A DNA stretch of 64,000 nucleotides from Galaxea fascicularis (taxonomy: Eukaryota > Cnidaria > Anthozoa > Scleractinia > Euphylliidae), in the NCBI GenBank assembly GCA_948470475.1, contig OX419343.1, positions 21,319,821 through 21,383,820 of the forward strand. Reading direction: 5' to 3'. A program made the translations under genes and the position numbers. Every line of letters begins with the position of its first letter. Within the stretch, counting starts at the first letter, position 1. Of the stretch, positions 37,051-48,672 are shown in pieces. The notes beneath the pieces were generated by a model. The model was not told the DNA's origin. It made no database searches and saw only the letters and a list, made by a program, of their open reading frames with translations.

Positions 37051-39310
37051 ATGCAGGGTTTATTATTGGTGTTGGGTTCCGTTCTTTATATCTGCTCTTT
37101 CGCCTCGGCGACATCACTCGGTAAGCTTTGGCAGCACAATTACGTTATCGCTTCATCAGTTATTAACTAGGTAACATGTTTTCTCTTCATATAAGACATC
37201 CTTGAGAGTTTTAAGCATCTTGTTAGACAAAATTTTAAGTCAAGAGAAAACAAAAAGCAGAATTCGATTGCCAGGAACTAGTCTGTCCAAACCACCACCA
37301 CTATAACTTGCTCATAAATTTCGTTGTAAACAAAAAGAATTATTGATGAGCACACAAAACATTCAGTGTTAACAAGTACAGAGTCAGTTTTATCAACAAA
37401 CAACCGAAATCTCAGTTGTTTCAAAGCCCAGCAATAAATTCAGAACGTATTTTCAATCGCACAACATTCAGTTGATTGATAGATGAGGGGACCGTGTCGG
37501 TTATTTTCATACAAGAGCAGGTCTTAATAGCACCACCAGTTGTTGTTTTGTTATGACCAGCCTCTTGTACTGTTTGGAAGGCTCTGCTTTGTCTTGTTGT
37601 TGGAAAAGTTTATATAGTAGCTCACAGTTTACTCAACAGATAGTCTTTCTTTAGCGAATCCGTCAGCCTTTAGAAAAAGCGTCTTAGGATGACCGGTATA
37701 GAGTTCAGTCATTGGTCCAAGAAAAAATACCTTTCTTAAATACTTACTAACCGAGAGTGGGGTGTTTATGGGAAAATGTCAAACTGAGGCCTTGCCTTAT
37801 CGCTCGGTAATATACAGCAAGGCCGAGGTTGTTAATTTTTTTGTTGTATGACTTAAATATAAAAACATTTAAAAGTTGTTTTTTTTATCATAATTCGTAA
37901 TTGGCCCGTAGGCATAACGGAAGAATAAGGCCCTAGCACTTAGCCAATCAGAGTGTGTTATGTCAGCTACAAGGCATCAGCCATGTAATACTGAAGTTGG
38001 TTGAATCCCGATTGTATGTTTAACTAGGTATCAGTGCGGTCCCCGTAACTCAAATAAGTGACTACTCAAATTACGAAATTGAGACACTTCGTAATTGTCG
38101 ATTATTATCTTCAATTTTTGTGTCACTAGAGTTCGAGACATGAGTTGTTGAGTAAAACGTTCGCTGTCTAATTGAAAGGTTTCAATAAACAACTGCATTC
38201 CAAAAGTGTTATTTCTTTTTCTTTTTCCTTTTTTTTTTTTACCAATTTCGTAATCCTAATCTATCTAGCACCTTCCAAACTAGCCCAAAACACCCTTTTC
38301 AAGCTGCGAAAAAGCATATTATGTACAGCTCAAAGCTAACTTCATTGCTTATTTTCAGAACACCTCCGGCACTACAAAAGAAGTCCCAATCCTTGTCCCC
38401 CAGGATGTCCCGGTCACTGTGCCCCATCGTGTCAAGTAACATGTTGTTCTCCTGCACCTCCACCGCCGCCACCTCCTCCACCACCTCCTCCCCCGCCTCC
38501 TCCTCCCCCTCCTCCCGGTCCCCCAGGTGTTGATGGTCCAATGGGACTACAAGGGCCTCCAGGACCAGATGGCCCTAAGGGACCACCAGGAGCAATCGGT
38601 CTCCCTGGCGCTGTTGGATTACCGGGTCTTCCTGGAGCACCAGCTGGTAAATTCATTGTTGTCGTTGTTTCTCATCTAAGGATTTCCTTAGCTTGGAACG
38701 GTCGCAATCTAATTCAAGTACACGTGTCATTGATTGATTACCAGACCGTATATAAGTTAAAAATTTTAAGACGCCGGAATATCAGAAAACACAACTGAAT
38801 GAAGCGAATCTCTAATGCTTGAAAAAGCGACGGAAACAAATTGCCTGAGTTGTTTTCCCTTTAGTTTAAAAATTTAAAAAATGAGTAAAGCTATTTTCGT
38901 AGTTTCCGTTTTGTTCCCTTTTGCTTTTGTTTATCATCATTATATGACCTTGCACATTTATTCAACAGGCCCTCCCGGACGTGATGGACCCATGGGACCC
39001 CCTGGACCTCCCGGCGGTCAAGGCGCACCTGGAGATGCTGGACCACCCGGTAAAATATCTTCTCGTAATTTCTTTGTTCCTGAGTTTTCCCTGGTGAAAG
39101 TGTCTTTCCTTATCCCGGTAATCTAACGATATGTTCATTGAAATCAAAGCATTCTAGCCTAACGAGTTTGCTTTGCTTTGTTACGTAGGACCCCCAGGTC
39201 TCCCTGGTCCTGCAGGTCAGCCAGCTCCTCCCGGCGGTCCCGCCCCCTGCCCCATGGTTTGTTCCCACACATGCATTCGATCCTGTCCGCCGCCATGTTG
39301 CCGTCGCTAA
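37051..39310 (+). CDS. Minicollagen 2 (nematocyst capsule wall protein)
   Basis: Paralogue of the minicollagen at 20.1 kb. Exons 37051-37120, 38359-38646, 38969-39049 and 39189-39310 give 186 residues. The start codon is the first triplet of its exon. Order: signal peptide ([20 protein letters not shown]), propeptide ending KR at residue 31, N-terminal cysteine domain [18 protein letters not shown] (36-53), and a polyproline run. Then come 14 Gly-X-Y triplets, one extra alanine, 13 triplets, a short Pro/Gly stretch and C-terminal domain [18 protein letters not shown] (167-184), followed by RR and the stop. The extra alanine after GAP is in the same place as in minicollagen 1. The collagen is interrupted by two introns, both after the first base of a Gly codon, whereas the copy at 20.1 kb has one intron at another site. 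Both cysteine domains are canonical. Confidence 0.95.
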
Positions 39311-39433
39311 TGCCTGATATGTCTGACAGCGGCTTTGTTGTCGACGTCGCCAAATTTTAAAGACATACCGCCTGTGCGCGGCTTTGTTGCTTTAGTTTGT
39401 TGCAGTTTGAGAATGTAGCTTCGTTTTTTCACT

Positions 39434-39439
39434 AATAAA
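39434..39439 (+). terminator. Poly(A) signal of minicollagen 2
   Basis: AATAAA about 125 bases after the stop codon. Confidence 0.65.
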
Positions 39440-40001
39440 ATGATTTGTCAAAAACAACGACTTGGTTCTGTGACATTTTCAGAAGAAATAACTAGCAAAC
39501 CTCACAAAAGTAACGCCTAGTATTGCAGATTTTGATTCATACAAGTGAACTGTGCGAAACATCCAGTAACTGAAAGAAAACTCGTATGTGTTTCAATTTC
39601 TGTTGTAAACAAGAATTTAGATCCTTGCAGCTGTATATACACTAAGTACTGCAAAATGCAACAAGACGAACAATATCCTTGAATAAAAATCATTAATAAC
39701 GCTCTTATTACAACAAACGTCACTCTAATCAACAGTTCGTCTATTTTCTCTTTTATTGACCTCAAGGCGATCGAATAGGGCAGGTTTTTAGATTCTAACC
39801 TTTATTCCTAAGACTACTGCTGCAACCTCGTTCCTACAGCTGCTGTTACCATTGCATACCCCTTCTCCTTATGGCACATTATTCTCCTGACTTACTAAGT
39901 GTTGTGACGACTCCATTCAAGGACTATAATCAACTGTCGATCAAAATAATAGTTTCGCTGAAAGCTGGTATGGATGTCGTTGTTGTCGGTGTTGTTTTTT
40001 G

Positions 40002-40007
40002 TTTATT
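40002..40007 (-). terminator. Candidate poly(A) signal of trefoil-like B
   Basis: AATAAA on the minus strand, about 380 bases after the stop of the gene at 40.4-44.3 kb. Confidence 0.4.
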
Positions 40008-40386
40008 GGTTGTGTTGGTTCTTCGTCGACAATTAGGGGCTGTTCTTGCGCTTTCCACGGCCAGAGCAACCACTTGACTCTCAAAGCACCAAAAATGATT
40101 CAAACTTTGAAAAGTGGTCATTGCACTTGTAAAATACCGTCAGTTTTTCTCTGTTTTAGTCATGGGAAAGGGTCTGATCAACCGCAAGCGAAACTATTTA
40201 ATGTATAAATGTGAGTCGACATGTATATCTGATCTGATGCTTTGTGGACGACTGATGCTGTCTACAATTCTATGGTATCGATCCTGAATCTGCAATGTTT
40301 CTCGCTACGTGTGCCAGTGTACAGGGTGAAAATGTACTTTGATGAAGTTAAGGGGTGAACTAATAGAATGTTTAATATCCTTTGCT

Positions 40387-43300
40387 TCAATGATCGCACG
40401 CATCGAGGCTAAGAATTTTAAACCATGTGGTCACATCCGGATTCCTGCCTACCATTGGTCGGCCAACATAATCTGTTTTGATGTAGAAATGAGATAACAC
40501 ACTTTTCAGGGTCCTTTGGGGATTACAGCTGGCCGTAGCGCATTTGAATATGAATTCTTGGTGACGATGAAGCCGGGATTTATGCTGCAAAATCAAAGAG
40601 GCATTGTAAACATGTCTTCTAATGTTGTTTGGTTGGTAGAATCATATATTTAGATGATAAAATCTGCCAGGATTGATTCACTCTTGCTTTTAAGATAGTG
40701 TTGGAGACTTTAGGTAAAAGAGTGTTGAAAGGATCAGATCGCCATTAGATCGCCATTAGATCGCCCCCATCCCCCATCCCTCAGTCTATAATGCGTATCT
40801 TCCTTTTAAGTTCGCCTCTACATGGTCCCTTGCGTTTCTTAGGGACAGTGAGTCGAAGATATGCACACATCGTAAAATGCTGGTGTCACTCGCGTTGCTA
40901 TGTTGAAGAAAATTGAAGGCCTACAGACTAGTTGAAGCTTCAGAGAACATCTTACCTCTATTTGCAGGCTCCTATTTCTAATTGCTACCACATAGTCTTT
41001 GTTTGCTCTCCAATAGAAACTGACTATAAGCGATCCTTTGTTGTCCGGGCTCTTGGACATAACGAATTCTGAAATAAAAAAAAGAAAAAAAAGAATTTGC
41101 CAACATTTTACGGTGGTTTTCCATTGACAGCCGAAAATTCCTTGGCCAAACTCGCGCCACTTTTTCAACCAATCAGAGGCATACTCGCACACTTAAATCG
41201 CGGTTAGTTACTGACTATATATGTTGGTTGCAAATCCTGGTTTGCCTGTTGTTTTGCATTTTTACGTTGGTTGTGGTTAGAAAACTTATTCCCCTCGTTA
41301 TAGTTGTTGTTTTTATTTCGTTTTCGAGCTTTTGCCTTTTGAAAATGTGAATCTTGTGGGATGTGGCTTCGAGTGACAAGAATACCACACAAATTAATTT
41401 GCTTAGGCAAGCTGAAAGCCACTTATAGGGCACTATGGCCACGTGGTAGCGGGCATTAGTATCCTTTGAGTGGCTTTCAGCTTATACCTAAGCACATTGA
41501 TTTGTGTGGTATTGTTGTTTGTTTGCTTTACTGTTTTATAACAGTAACTTGAAAATCGCTAAGTCGTGTCTACCTCTTTTAGTTGCTGAGTCATTGCATG
41601 TAGCAGTGAATGTTAAACCGCTTGGTGTTATCACAGTTCCGTTCAACTGGACCTCCTCGACACTAAGAAGATTCCCAGATCCTGCTGTTCCACTGCCAAC
41701 CACCTCTCGGTAAAAAGACTGAATGAGACAAAAGACCGTCTGTGGCTTTGCAGTACAACAGGATAGAACAGTCACCAACATAAGACTTAAATACACCTGA
41801 AAAAGGAAGCATCGTATTCAACTATTGACAGGGACATGTTCAACACTTTACAGATTATATTGTGTGAGCAATTTACTAAACAAGTTAGACTTCTTTCCAA
41901 CGCTAAGAAAACCAGTGAAATACCACTAAGGGAGGTTAAGGTGGAAAGCTCTATGTCTGCATTATCAAAGAGATCAAAACTTGCCTCAGCTTTGGTCGCC
42001 CCGTCATAACCCAAGCTTTAACTCTCAAGGTGCTGAAATTCTGTGCATATATAGAGACAGTGAATTTCATATCCCCGCTTTTATTACTATTAACTATGGA
42101 AAGCATTCTCTAAGATATCAGGGACCTCACATATGGTAGAAACCAGATAATGAATTGAAAAGTTCCCTGAATATCGAATCATTCAAAATTAAAGAACATT
42201 AGGAAAAAAGACCTAACGTCATTTCTGCACCACAACAATAGTTGTTGTAACCTATGTAATTCTTAAAGACTACCATTAATATGCCTACTGTCTTATGTGC
42301 TACTTATACATACATTTTACTGATTGACTGCAGATACACTTCTTTTTTATCTATTTAATTGTAAATAATTTTAACTTTTATTTTTCTTGTCCCCAGTTAA
42401 TAGTAAATATAGATTGAGTCTTTGAACCGTATGGGCCTAGTTATTCGAAAGCCGATTTAAGCTAACACAACAACAACAATTTATTTTATTAGTAACTCAA
42501 CCAGCTTAAGCTAGTCGAGACGGGATATATGTACACATAGTAGAATCGATAAATTGTTAAAAGGAATAAATTACCCATTTACAAGCGAAAAGAAGAAGAA
42601 TAGAAAGAAGGAGAGAAATGTAGAGTAATTACAGAAGTAATGAAATAAGTAGAAGCTACAACAGTTTCCCATATTTGTCTACTTTAGAAAGAAGATAGGC
42701 TGCGTCACCATAAGCCCCCATCAGCATCAGAAAGTGCAAACTTTCCTCAGTGAAGGCACGATTAAAGATTAGCCAAGGTTTTCATTTTGTTTGTTCAGGA
42801 TGTTTTTAAAAATAAATTGTAAGTTTAAGGTAAAGAAACGTCTATGTTAAAACGTATGGGCGAAAACTTTAAAAAACATCGTTATAGAATGGTTACTACT
42901 GACTGCAATCAAAGTTCACATTAACCTTGGATTAGTATAATCTGAGCCCTGATTTTGCCTGCTACCCAATGACATGCAAAAACATACGAACCTTAAGCCT
43001 TAACACAAGCAAGGAAGGTTTGAATGCCGGCTTAATGCTGTGCGTCGTTACCATCAAATCGGTATATTTAATTGTTTTCGAAGTTATTTTAATGCTTCGT
43101 TATGATTACCTTGATCGATAGCGGATCGGGTCATTCATCTTTAACTGGCAAAATAACCCATTCTTTTTAACGCGTTTTCTATTAACATTGTTTCTTAGCA
43201 ATCAGAAAAAGTCTGAAACTAATGATCAAGTCTTTTTTTTTTTTTTTAACAGATCAGAGAAAAGCTATTGATATGAGGTCCAATTCATGTGGGCCAGAGA

Positions 43301-44292
43301 AATGAGAAGCCGTAATAATCAGCGTAAATCTACTGAGCGTTAAAGCGTAATTGGCTACACTCTTTACTGCCTATCCGTGCTCACACTGCAAATTAAATGT
43401 TCACTAGCAAAAAGATTTTTCAACGTAAATGGACATGTCATTGGGGAATATGGACAGTCACGAGTTACTCCAAAACAATTAGATTAATGACCCTTGCGTT
43501 CCCTTGCATGTTAATTGACTCGAAAGATGTCATTAGCTCTTATTGGCTTTCTTGCTCTAAGAATAGAAACGTTATTCCCTCATTAGCACTTTACGCCTGT
43601 AATTAAAAGTCATGAAATGGCCATTTCAACACATCGTGAGTGTAATCTCGTTTTTTTTTCCGCACTGATCAATAACCTACAAGATAATTCTCAGATATTC
43701 TGGTAAATTTCTTTCAGTGGGGAAAAGTAGACTCCTTTTTCTAGAACATCCTTTAATAAAAGTGAAGACTCTTCTGGGGTGAACTTGGGAAGTATTAATT
43801 TTAATTTCATTTTCTGTAGTTCCGCACCCTGTGACACCACGATAATAATTCCTAAAATGTCTTACGTTCCCCGAGCAATAAAGTTTTTTTTTTCTTGACG
43901 AAAGCAAAATACAGTGGGAATTGTCTTCAACCCTTTCACTCTCACGAGATCAATATTGATTCTCCTCACTATCTGCCATGCATACATGGGTTATAATGTT
44001 AGTTCGGAGAATTATTCCTTAGTTCATTTTTTCTTTATTCTCATTAACTGTCTGGTTGACAAAATCATGAAATTGGTAACTCCTGGGAGTGATCAATAAG
44101 CCGACAGTAGCAGTGAAATCGAGTAAGCTAATTGCTTTTCTCTTTCAGTTTCTTTTTTTCATAGTACTTCAATTGCATGTTAATCTGACTGACTTGTGAT
44201 AAACAACAAACTGAAACACTATCATTATAGAACCAAAATAACGCAAGCATTTCAAAGAAATGTACCTGGCAAGACACGACGCTTCTCTTCAT
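40387..44292 (-). CDS. Secreted beta-trefoil (IL-1-like) protein B
   Basis: Paralogue of protein A (30.25 kb) on the opposite strand. Exons, in transcript order, are 44292-44266, 41796-41574, 41068-40956 and 40584-40387, with phases 0, 1, 0 as in A, giving 186 residues. The start at 44292 is chosen because MKRSVVSCQ joined to VYLSLMLVTVLSCCTA forms a good signal peptide and the phase fits; it depends on a 2.5-kb intron. The mature part shares CxIQSFY, GSGxxGNLL and the strand pair SLIVSFYWRANKDYVVAIRN. The last exon starts right after LQIE, as A does after LTIE. It contains EFIFKC, SHFYIKTDYVGRPMVG and WFKILSLDAC, matching A's HHWFILRS, PHLFVESDDFGTVFMG and WLEIVSSAC. Five cysteines follow the signal peptide. 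The order of these blocks is that of IL-1-family trefoils; FGF-like or another trefoil cannot be excluded. Only moderate identity to A suggests an old duplication. Confidence 0.78.
41377..41520. mobile_element. Foldback element in trefoil-like B intron 2
   Basis: Arms AATACCACACAAATTAATTT...AAGCTGAAAGCCACT and AGTGGCTTTCAGCTT...GATTTGTGTGGTATT are inverted copies of about 48 bp around a spacer of about 45 bp. Confidence 0.7.
42460..42570 (-). repeat. (GTT)n-tailed repeat, minus-strand copy
   Basis: Read on the minus strand, CCCGTCTCGACTAG is followed by AATAAATTGTTGTTG. It resembles the copy at 2534-2715 and lies in intron 1 of trefoil-like B. Confidence 0.4.
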
Positions 44293-44344
44293 CTCTTTGA
44301 GTTCGAATTATAGTTCGAGTGAGAGCTTCTGGTCGTTTATACCT

Positions 44345-44452
44345 GCGTTGTTTTCTGCTGTTGCGTTTGCGCGCTGTTGCCTCAGTGAGTTTAACGCGTG
44401 TATTGTTTTCTTTCCTACTACTCCTCTTGCGCTTGCGCGGTACTGCCTGAGC
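44345..44452. repeat. Diverged tandem repeat upstream of trefoil-like B
   Basis: Two related blocks (44,345-44,385 and 44,398-44,452) share TTGTTTTCT, TTGCGYTTGCGCG and TGCCTSAG in the same order. They lie 50-160 bases upstream of the inferred start codon, so they fall in the likely promoter or 5' UTR. Confidence 0.45.
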
Positions 44453-44459
44453 ACGAAAA

Positions 44460-45920
44460 CAGTAAACAATTGTTAGTTGCTTCGGATGAATTTAAAGAGA
44501 ATTTTGGACACGCTGTCCTCGTTACTTTCTGATTTGAATAACCCCGAAAATGAAGATGATCGATATTAGGAATTTAAGCGACTTATTGGCTCAAAAGGAT
44601 TAATATGGAAACAACTTTAACGACTTAACAGGGTCACATTTGTGAGAATATCACCGTTTATTGATAGTTGGCCCGTAAGGCTTGCCACAGCGTTCGCCTG
44701 TTTTATACAATCAATTCTTTTTTAAAGATTTCTTTCTGTGTAAGGAGAAAATCCCCCTGTTGACGAAACGTTTATTTTACTATTCAAAATACTACGCAAT
44801 TCTTTCATCAAAACATGTTCCTGTGCACGGTCGAAGCTTTTCAACGCCCAACTCCAGCAAGAACTACACTAGTTGCAGTTTTAGATTTAAAACAATTGCA
44901 TTTGGGGTATTGGAAAATTAAAAATGTTTCCAGAACTGAAAATTTAACTAAGAGGAGGTGGTTACGTTTGTCGTAATTCTGCCCTCAGCAAAAGTATTGA
45001 GGAAATTGCTCTAGTGTTTGCTTTGTCTAAGAAAGCATTAAAAAAACAGAATTTGTAAACAAACAGCTATCCAGGTACTCTCTCTACTCTCGGTTTGAAA
45101 TCTAGGTCCACGACAATAGACCCTGTGGATAAAATCTTAAGCCCTGATCATCCAGACGTGTCAGTATGCCAGCATCGTACAGTGGTGTTCTTTTTCTGGT
45201 ATTCCGTTTGTATCTTACAATATATGAAAAACCTTTTTCTATTAACGACAGTGCGAAAAGATCGTGAAATGCTACATCCGACTAATAGTAAACAATACCT
45301 TACGCTCAAAGCAAAAATCTGCCATTGTCATCGTCATTGCGGGAGGAAACTCCAAAGTTGTAGCTTCTAGCAAAATTGAGCTGCTTGATCTGATTTTCTT
45401 TTTAATCTACACTCTCTTGGGAGCGACTAAAAGTGGCTTTTTTTTCCACCCACGCAAAGTGAGTACTTAGCCTAGTATAGCTGGTTACTGATATTCGCAT
45501 GTGTCTTATAAAGGGCAGTTTAACTACCCTCTAGCGGTGTTTAATGTACCGCTTAAACCTTCCTGTGCTGAAGAGGCCAACGAGTTAATTAGAAGCCTAT
45601 CATCTCCACTTATCGCTGACAATAATAGATTTTTAAGACGGTTAATCACGCAAGCAGGTTTTTCAGGTTGACTGAAGCCTCCTGAATGCATACCTCCATT
45701 GCCATTTAAATAAAATACTATAAACCATCTCACCAGACAGTCGTTGGCTAAATGAACGTAAAACTATATTTTGTGCGCTAGCAAAAGCGAGCCTGCGACT
45801 AATCTCAGCGGCATTTGTTGCAGTACGTAAAAAAGATAGATTTGTTCTCTAAAGAATTTAGACCTTCAGTGGCACCATCTTAAAGTTCTTCTACTTATCA
45901 CGTGAAAACTATGTGGGGTG
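44460..45920. other. Intergenic
   Basis: No supported gene. A minus-strand open frame at 45,524-45,733 (70 codons) has protein-like composition (e.g. LLINSLASSAQEGLSG) but lacks splice partners or recognisable domains. Confidence 0.45.
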
Positions 45921-45928
45921 CGTGGAAG

Positions 45929-45934
45929 TTTATT
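45929..45934 (-). terminator. Poly(A) signal for the 121-residue ORF
   Basis: AATAAA on the minus strand, three bases after the stop codon of the ORF at 45937-46302. Confidence 0.4.
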
Positions 45935-45936
45935 TT

Positions 45937-46302
45937 TTACACGTGAATGCGATGTTTTTCAAATACAGGTACAAAGTCTAAGCGATACAGCGTATTGAGG
46001 TCAGTTGAGTGCGGTTCACAGCCAGTGGATTTACGATAAAATTCTTTAAGTCTTAAAATACGCTCAACGTTCATGCGGTGAGAAGTCATTTCATGGTTTA
46101 CCGAGGTTAGCTTGTGCATTTTATACATACCTTCGCACAGAATTAACAAAATGGCTGAATCGGGTTCAGTAGCATCATCAAGCGAAAAATTTTGCCAGAG
46201 CGGATCATCTAACTGGAAGGGTACTGTAGCAGCTCTCGTAAGCTCTAAATTCCATAGGTAGGCATAGTGTAGCACCTCTATTGTTTTAGGGATAGGGTCC
46301 AT
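45937..46302 (-). CDS. Unrecognised 121-residue protein
   Basis: Not a family I recognise. The open frame begins with an ATG in good context (AACAATGG) and reads MDPIPKTIEVLHYAYLWNLE. It includes a hydrophobic helix-like stretch (DSAILLILCEGMYKMHKL) and ends VFEKHRIHV. It has no signal peptide, membrane segment or repeats. Composition and lack of low complexity look protein-like, and AATAAA follows the stop at once, so a single-exon gene is plausible. Length is near what chance can give in this window, and no partner exon was found. A 16-base inverted match (GTAGCAGCTCTCGTAA, about 46,225-46,240 against about 46,363-46,378) spans its first codons, which hints that repeat sequence may be involved. 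It could also be a terminal exon or a relic. Confidence 0.35.
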   Translation of the reverse strand: MDPIPKTIEVLHYAYLWNLELTRAATVPFQLDDPLWQNFSLDDATEPDSAILLILCEGMYKMHKLTSVNHEMTSHRMNVERILRLKEFYRKSTGCEPHSTDLNTLYRLDFVPVFEKHRIHV

Positions 46303-46539
46303 TGTTTGTGTTGTTTGTTCTTTTGTTCACCTGAAGAGTTGCTTGCAAGGCAATCTTGTAAGACGTTACGAGAGCTGCTACATGCCCCAACTGGGGGTAT
46401 AACTGGAAACGATATACACTAATTTTGGAGCTGAGGCTTGACGTTCTTATTTCTTTTCGCGATTTGAGCCTGGGAACCGTTCTTGAGGTGTTACATGGTG
46501 CGCCACTAAATTTAGCTTTACAGAGAGCATTGAACACAG

Positions 46540-48660
46540 AGGTTCACAACGCGACATAAAGTCACCAAAGTTTGCGGCGAAAACGCAGAAAACGTTCATG
46601 TGCTCATAGAATACTACTCATTTATAAAAAAAATAAATGAGCAAAATAAAGATGTTCTTAACTGACTCTCAGCCTTAGTTGTGTTATAAGCATGTTCTTA
46701 AAATTTGGGTTAATCGCGACCTCAACGTTCTCATAAAAAGAGTTCTTATAAAAAAAGAGAGTGTAGGTTGAATCTTAATCAAATCAGACCACTTTATGAA
46801 TTCAACTCACGCTGGCTGAGAAGTGACCCTGTTTATTTAATTTTCAAAAAGAAATGTAGACCCAGCCAGGCTAAGGCCTCCTGTTTGGTCTATCAAATGA
46901 AAGCAGTTGGAACAGCTTGATCAGTTTATACCCGGTCACTGCAATAACAAATTCAACTGGCAAGGTTGCTGCTGAAATATTCAGTTCAGTTTTTTTTTTT
47001 TTTTTTTTTTCGTGCCACTTTTTCTTTCTCTTTCGGTTTTCGTAGGGTGGAGTAGAAGCAAAAACAAATATTGGAGAGCAAGGTTTCTGAGGTTTGGGGC
47101 AGAGCACCTCACAAGCGCCCAACTAAAATGGAACCCTTGCCTGTTACCTACCACAAATTTACTCTTCCAATTATTTATTTTACTATCATTATTTATTTTA
47201 TTTTATTTTTGCTCTCTTTTTTCACATGCATTCCTTGTACCATTCCTCGGCTTTATTTACTTTATCTATGCATAAGCGTTATTCTATCTGTCATATATTT
47301 TATTACCTCATTCATTTTCTATTGCTCCTTATCTAAAATTGTACAGTGTGGAATGCAAACGCTAATCAAACTGTAGAATGAAAACAAACAGGATTAATTG
47401 CTTTGCGTGAAAAAGGTCCACTACACCTTTAACCTGAACTTATCAAAGACATGGTTAAGATAAGACTGGCCTCCGGCCCTCATGATTTCCTTTGTATAAA
47501 CACGCCGTCCAAAGGGTGAGTTTAGTTGCTGCACGCAATGGTTAGAAAACACTTCAGTTTCTTTTCTTTTTGTTGATTATGATGGGTGCATGTCCATCTC
47601 GGTCTGTCCATGGAAAAATGGACTGCAAATTCAAAAACACGTGCGAATTTGGATGTATGTTTGGAGAAGAGCAAATATACTGTTAACAGTCTCGAGGTTA
47701 CAGATTACCATGTAAGCGGTACGTGAAAAACAGTGACTAATTGCATTACGTAAATAGTGCGTTGTCTTTTGGCCATTTGCCATCATGCACTTGAGAGCTA
47801 TGCCGCAGCCGAAACAAGACGGCAATCACGCGTTACGCCATTCACGATGGTAATCAAAGACATCCTGTGATGAGCTCGTGAAAAAAAAAAATGTCAACCT
47901 GGAACTGTTCTAAACATTGTCGATTTCCTGTCGACAATTCACGTGATAAATATGATTACGGTGATTGGCTACCGGCATTGCGCGTCTTCCAGACGATCGT
48001 AAATTGACTGGGAAATTCAAAGCTACTATTGGCTCCAATGTTTCTTTTGTTACCCGTTACCCGTGAATGAGCCGTGATGCCGCTAAATACCTCGTAGATT
48101 CTACGAATTCCACGAACCCAAAAAGGCAAACTCTGCGAGTTGGAGCGCAGGCTCTCGTGTGTAGCAAACAAAACATATGGAAAGCCTAAATAACGACACT
48201 GAGTTCAGAATCAGAAAAAAAGTGTTGAATATTTAGCTCAAAGTATCGTATTATTTCAATAGTCATGCCTAAGCGCCTGAAGTCATGATATAGACAAAAA
48301 AAAAAGGTGTTTAGTCGGTTTATCAGTCAATCGATCAACTGAAAGCCAATTGCCCCATGGTTATGTTTTTCTTTAAGAAGGGCACTGTCAAATATTTTTA
48401 GTGTCGCCCCTTAAATAACAATAACATATTTGAATCTATTGAAATTGTAAACAATGACCCCGCAAGTCCAGTGAAAAAAGCACTCATAAATATGTTTGTC
48501 TGTGGCTGGTTGTTAAGGATTTAAACATATTGAAACTTGAGAAAAAAATCTACAAGGTGCACGTGTAAGTTGTTAACTATGAGCTTACAATAAACAGCTC
48601 GGCACAGCCGAGTAGCTAAGGGCATGTCAAGGTTTTACTATAGTAGTGAAAAAACATCCC
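46540..48660. other. Intergenic
   Basis: No gene seen. Long T-run at about 46,990-47,010 and AT-rich filler; open frames here are short or hydrophobic from T-richness. Confidence 0.5.
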
Positions 48661-48672
48661 CTCTCGTTAACG

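Noticed and set aside
38299..38656. Antisense open frames opposite minicollagen 2
   Set aside because: Same cause: low-complexity complement of the polyproline/collagen exon.
41787..42014. Alternative first exon for trefoil-like B (reading GATKAE before a GC donor)
   Set aside because: No ATG in the required frame; the ATG at 42007 gives the wrong phase. The exon at 44292-44266 fits both phase and signal peptide.
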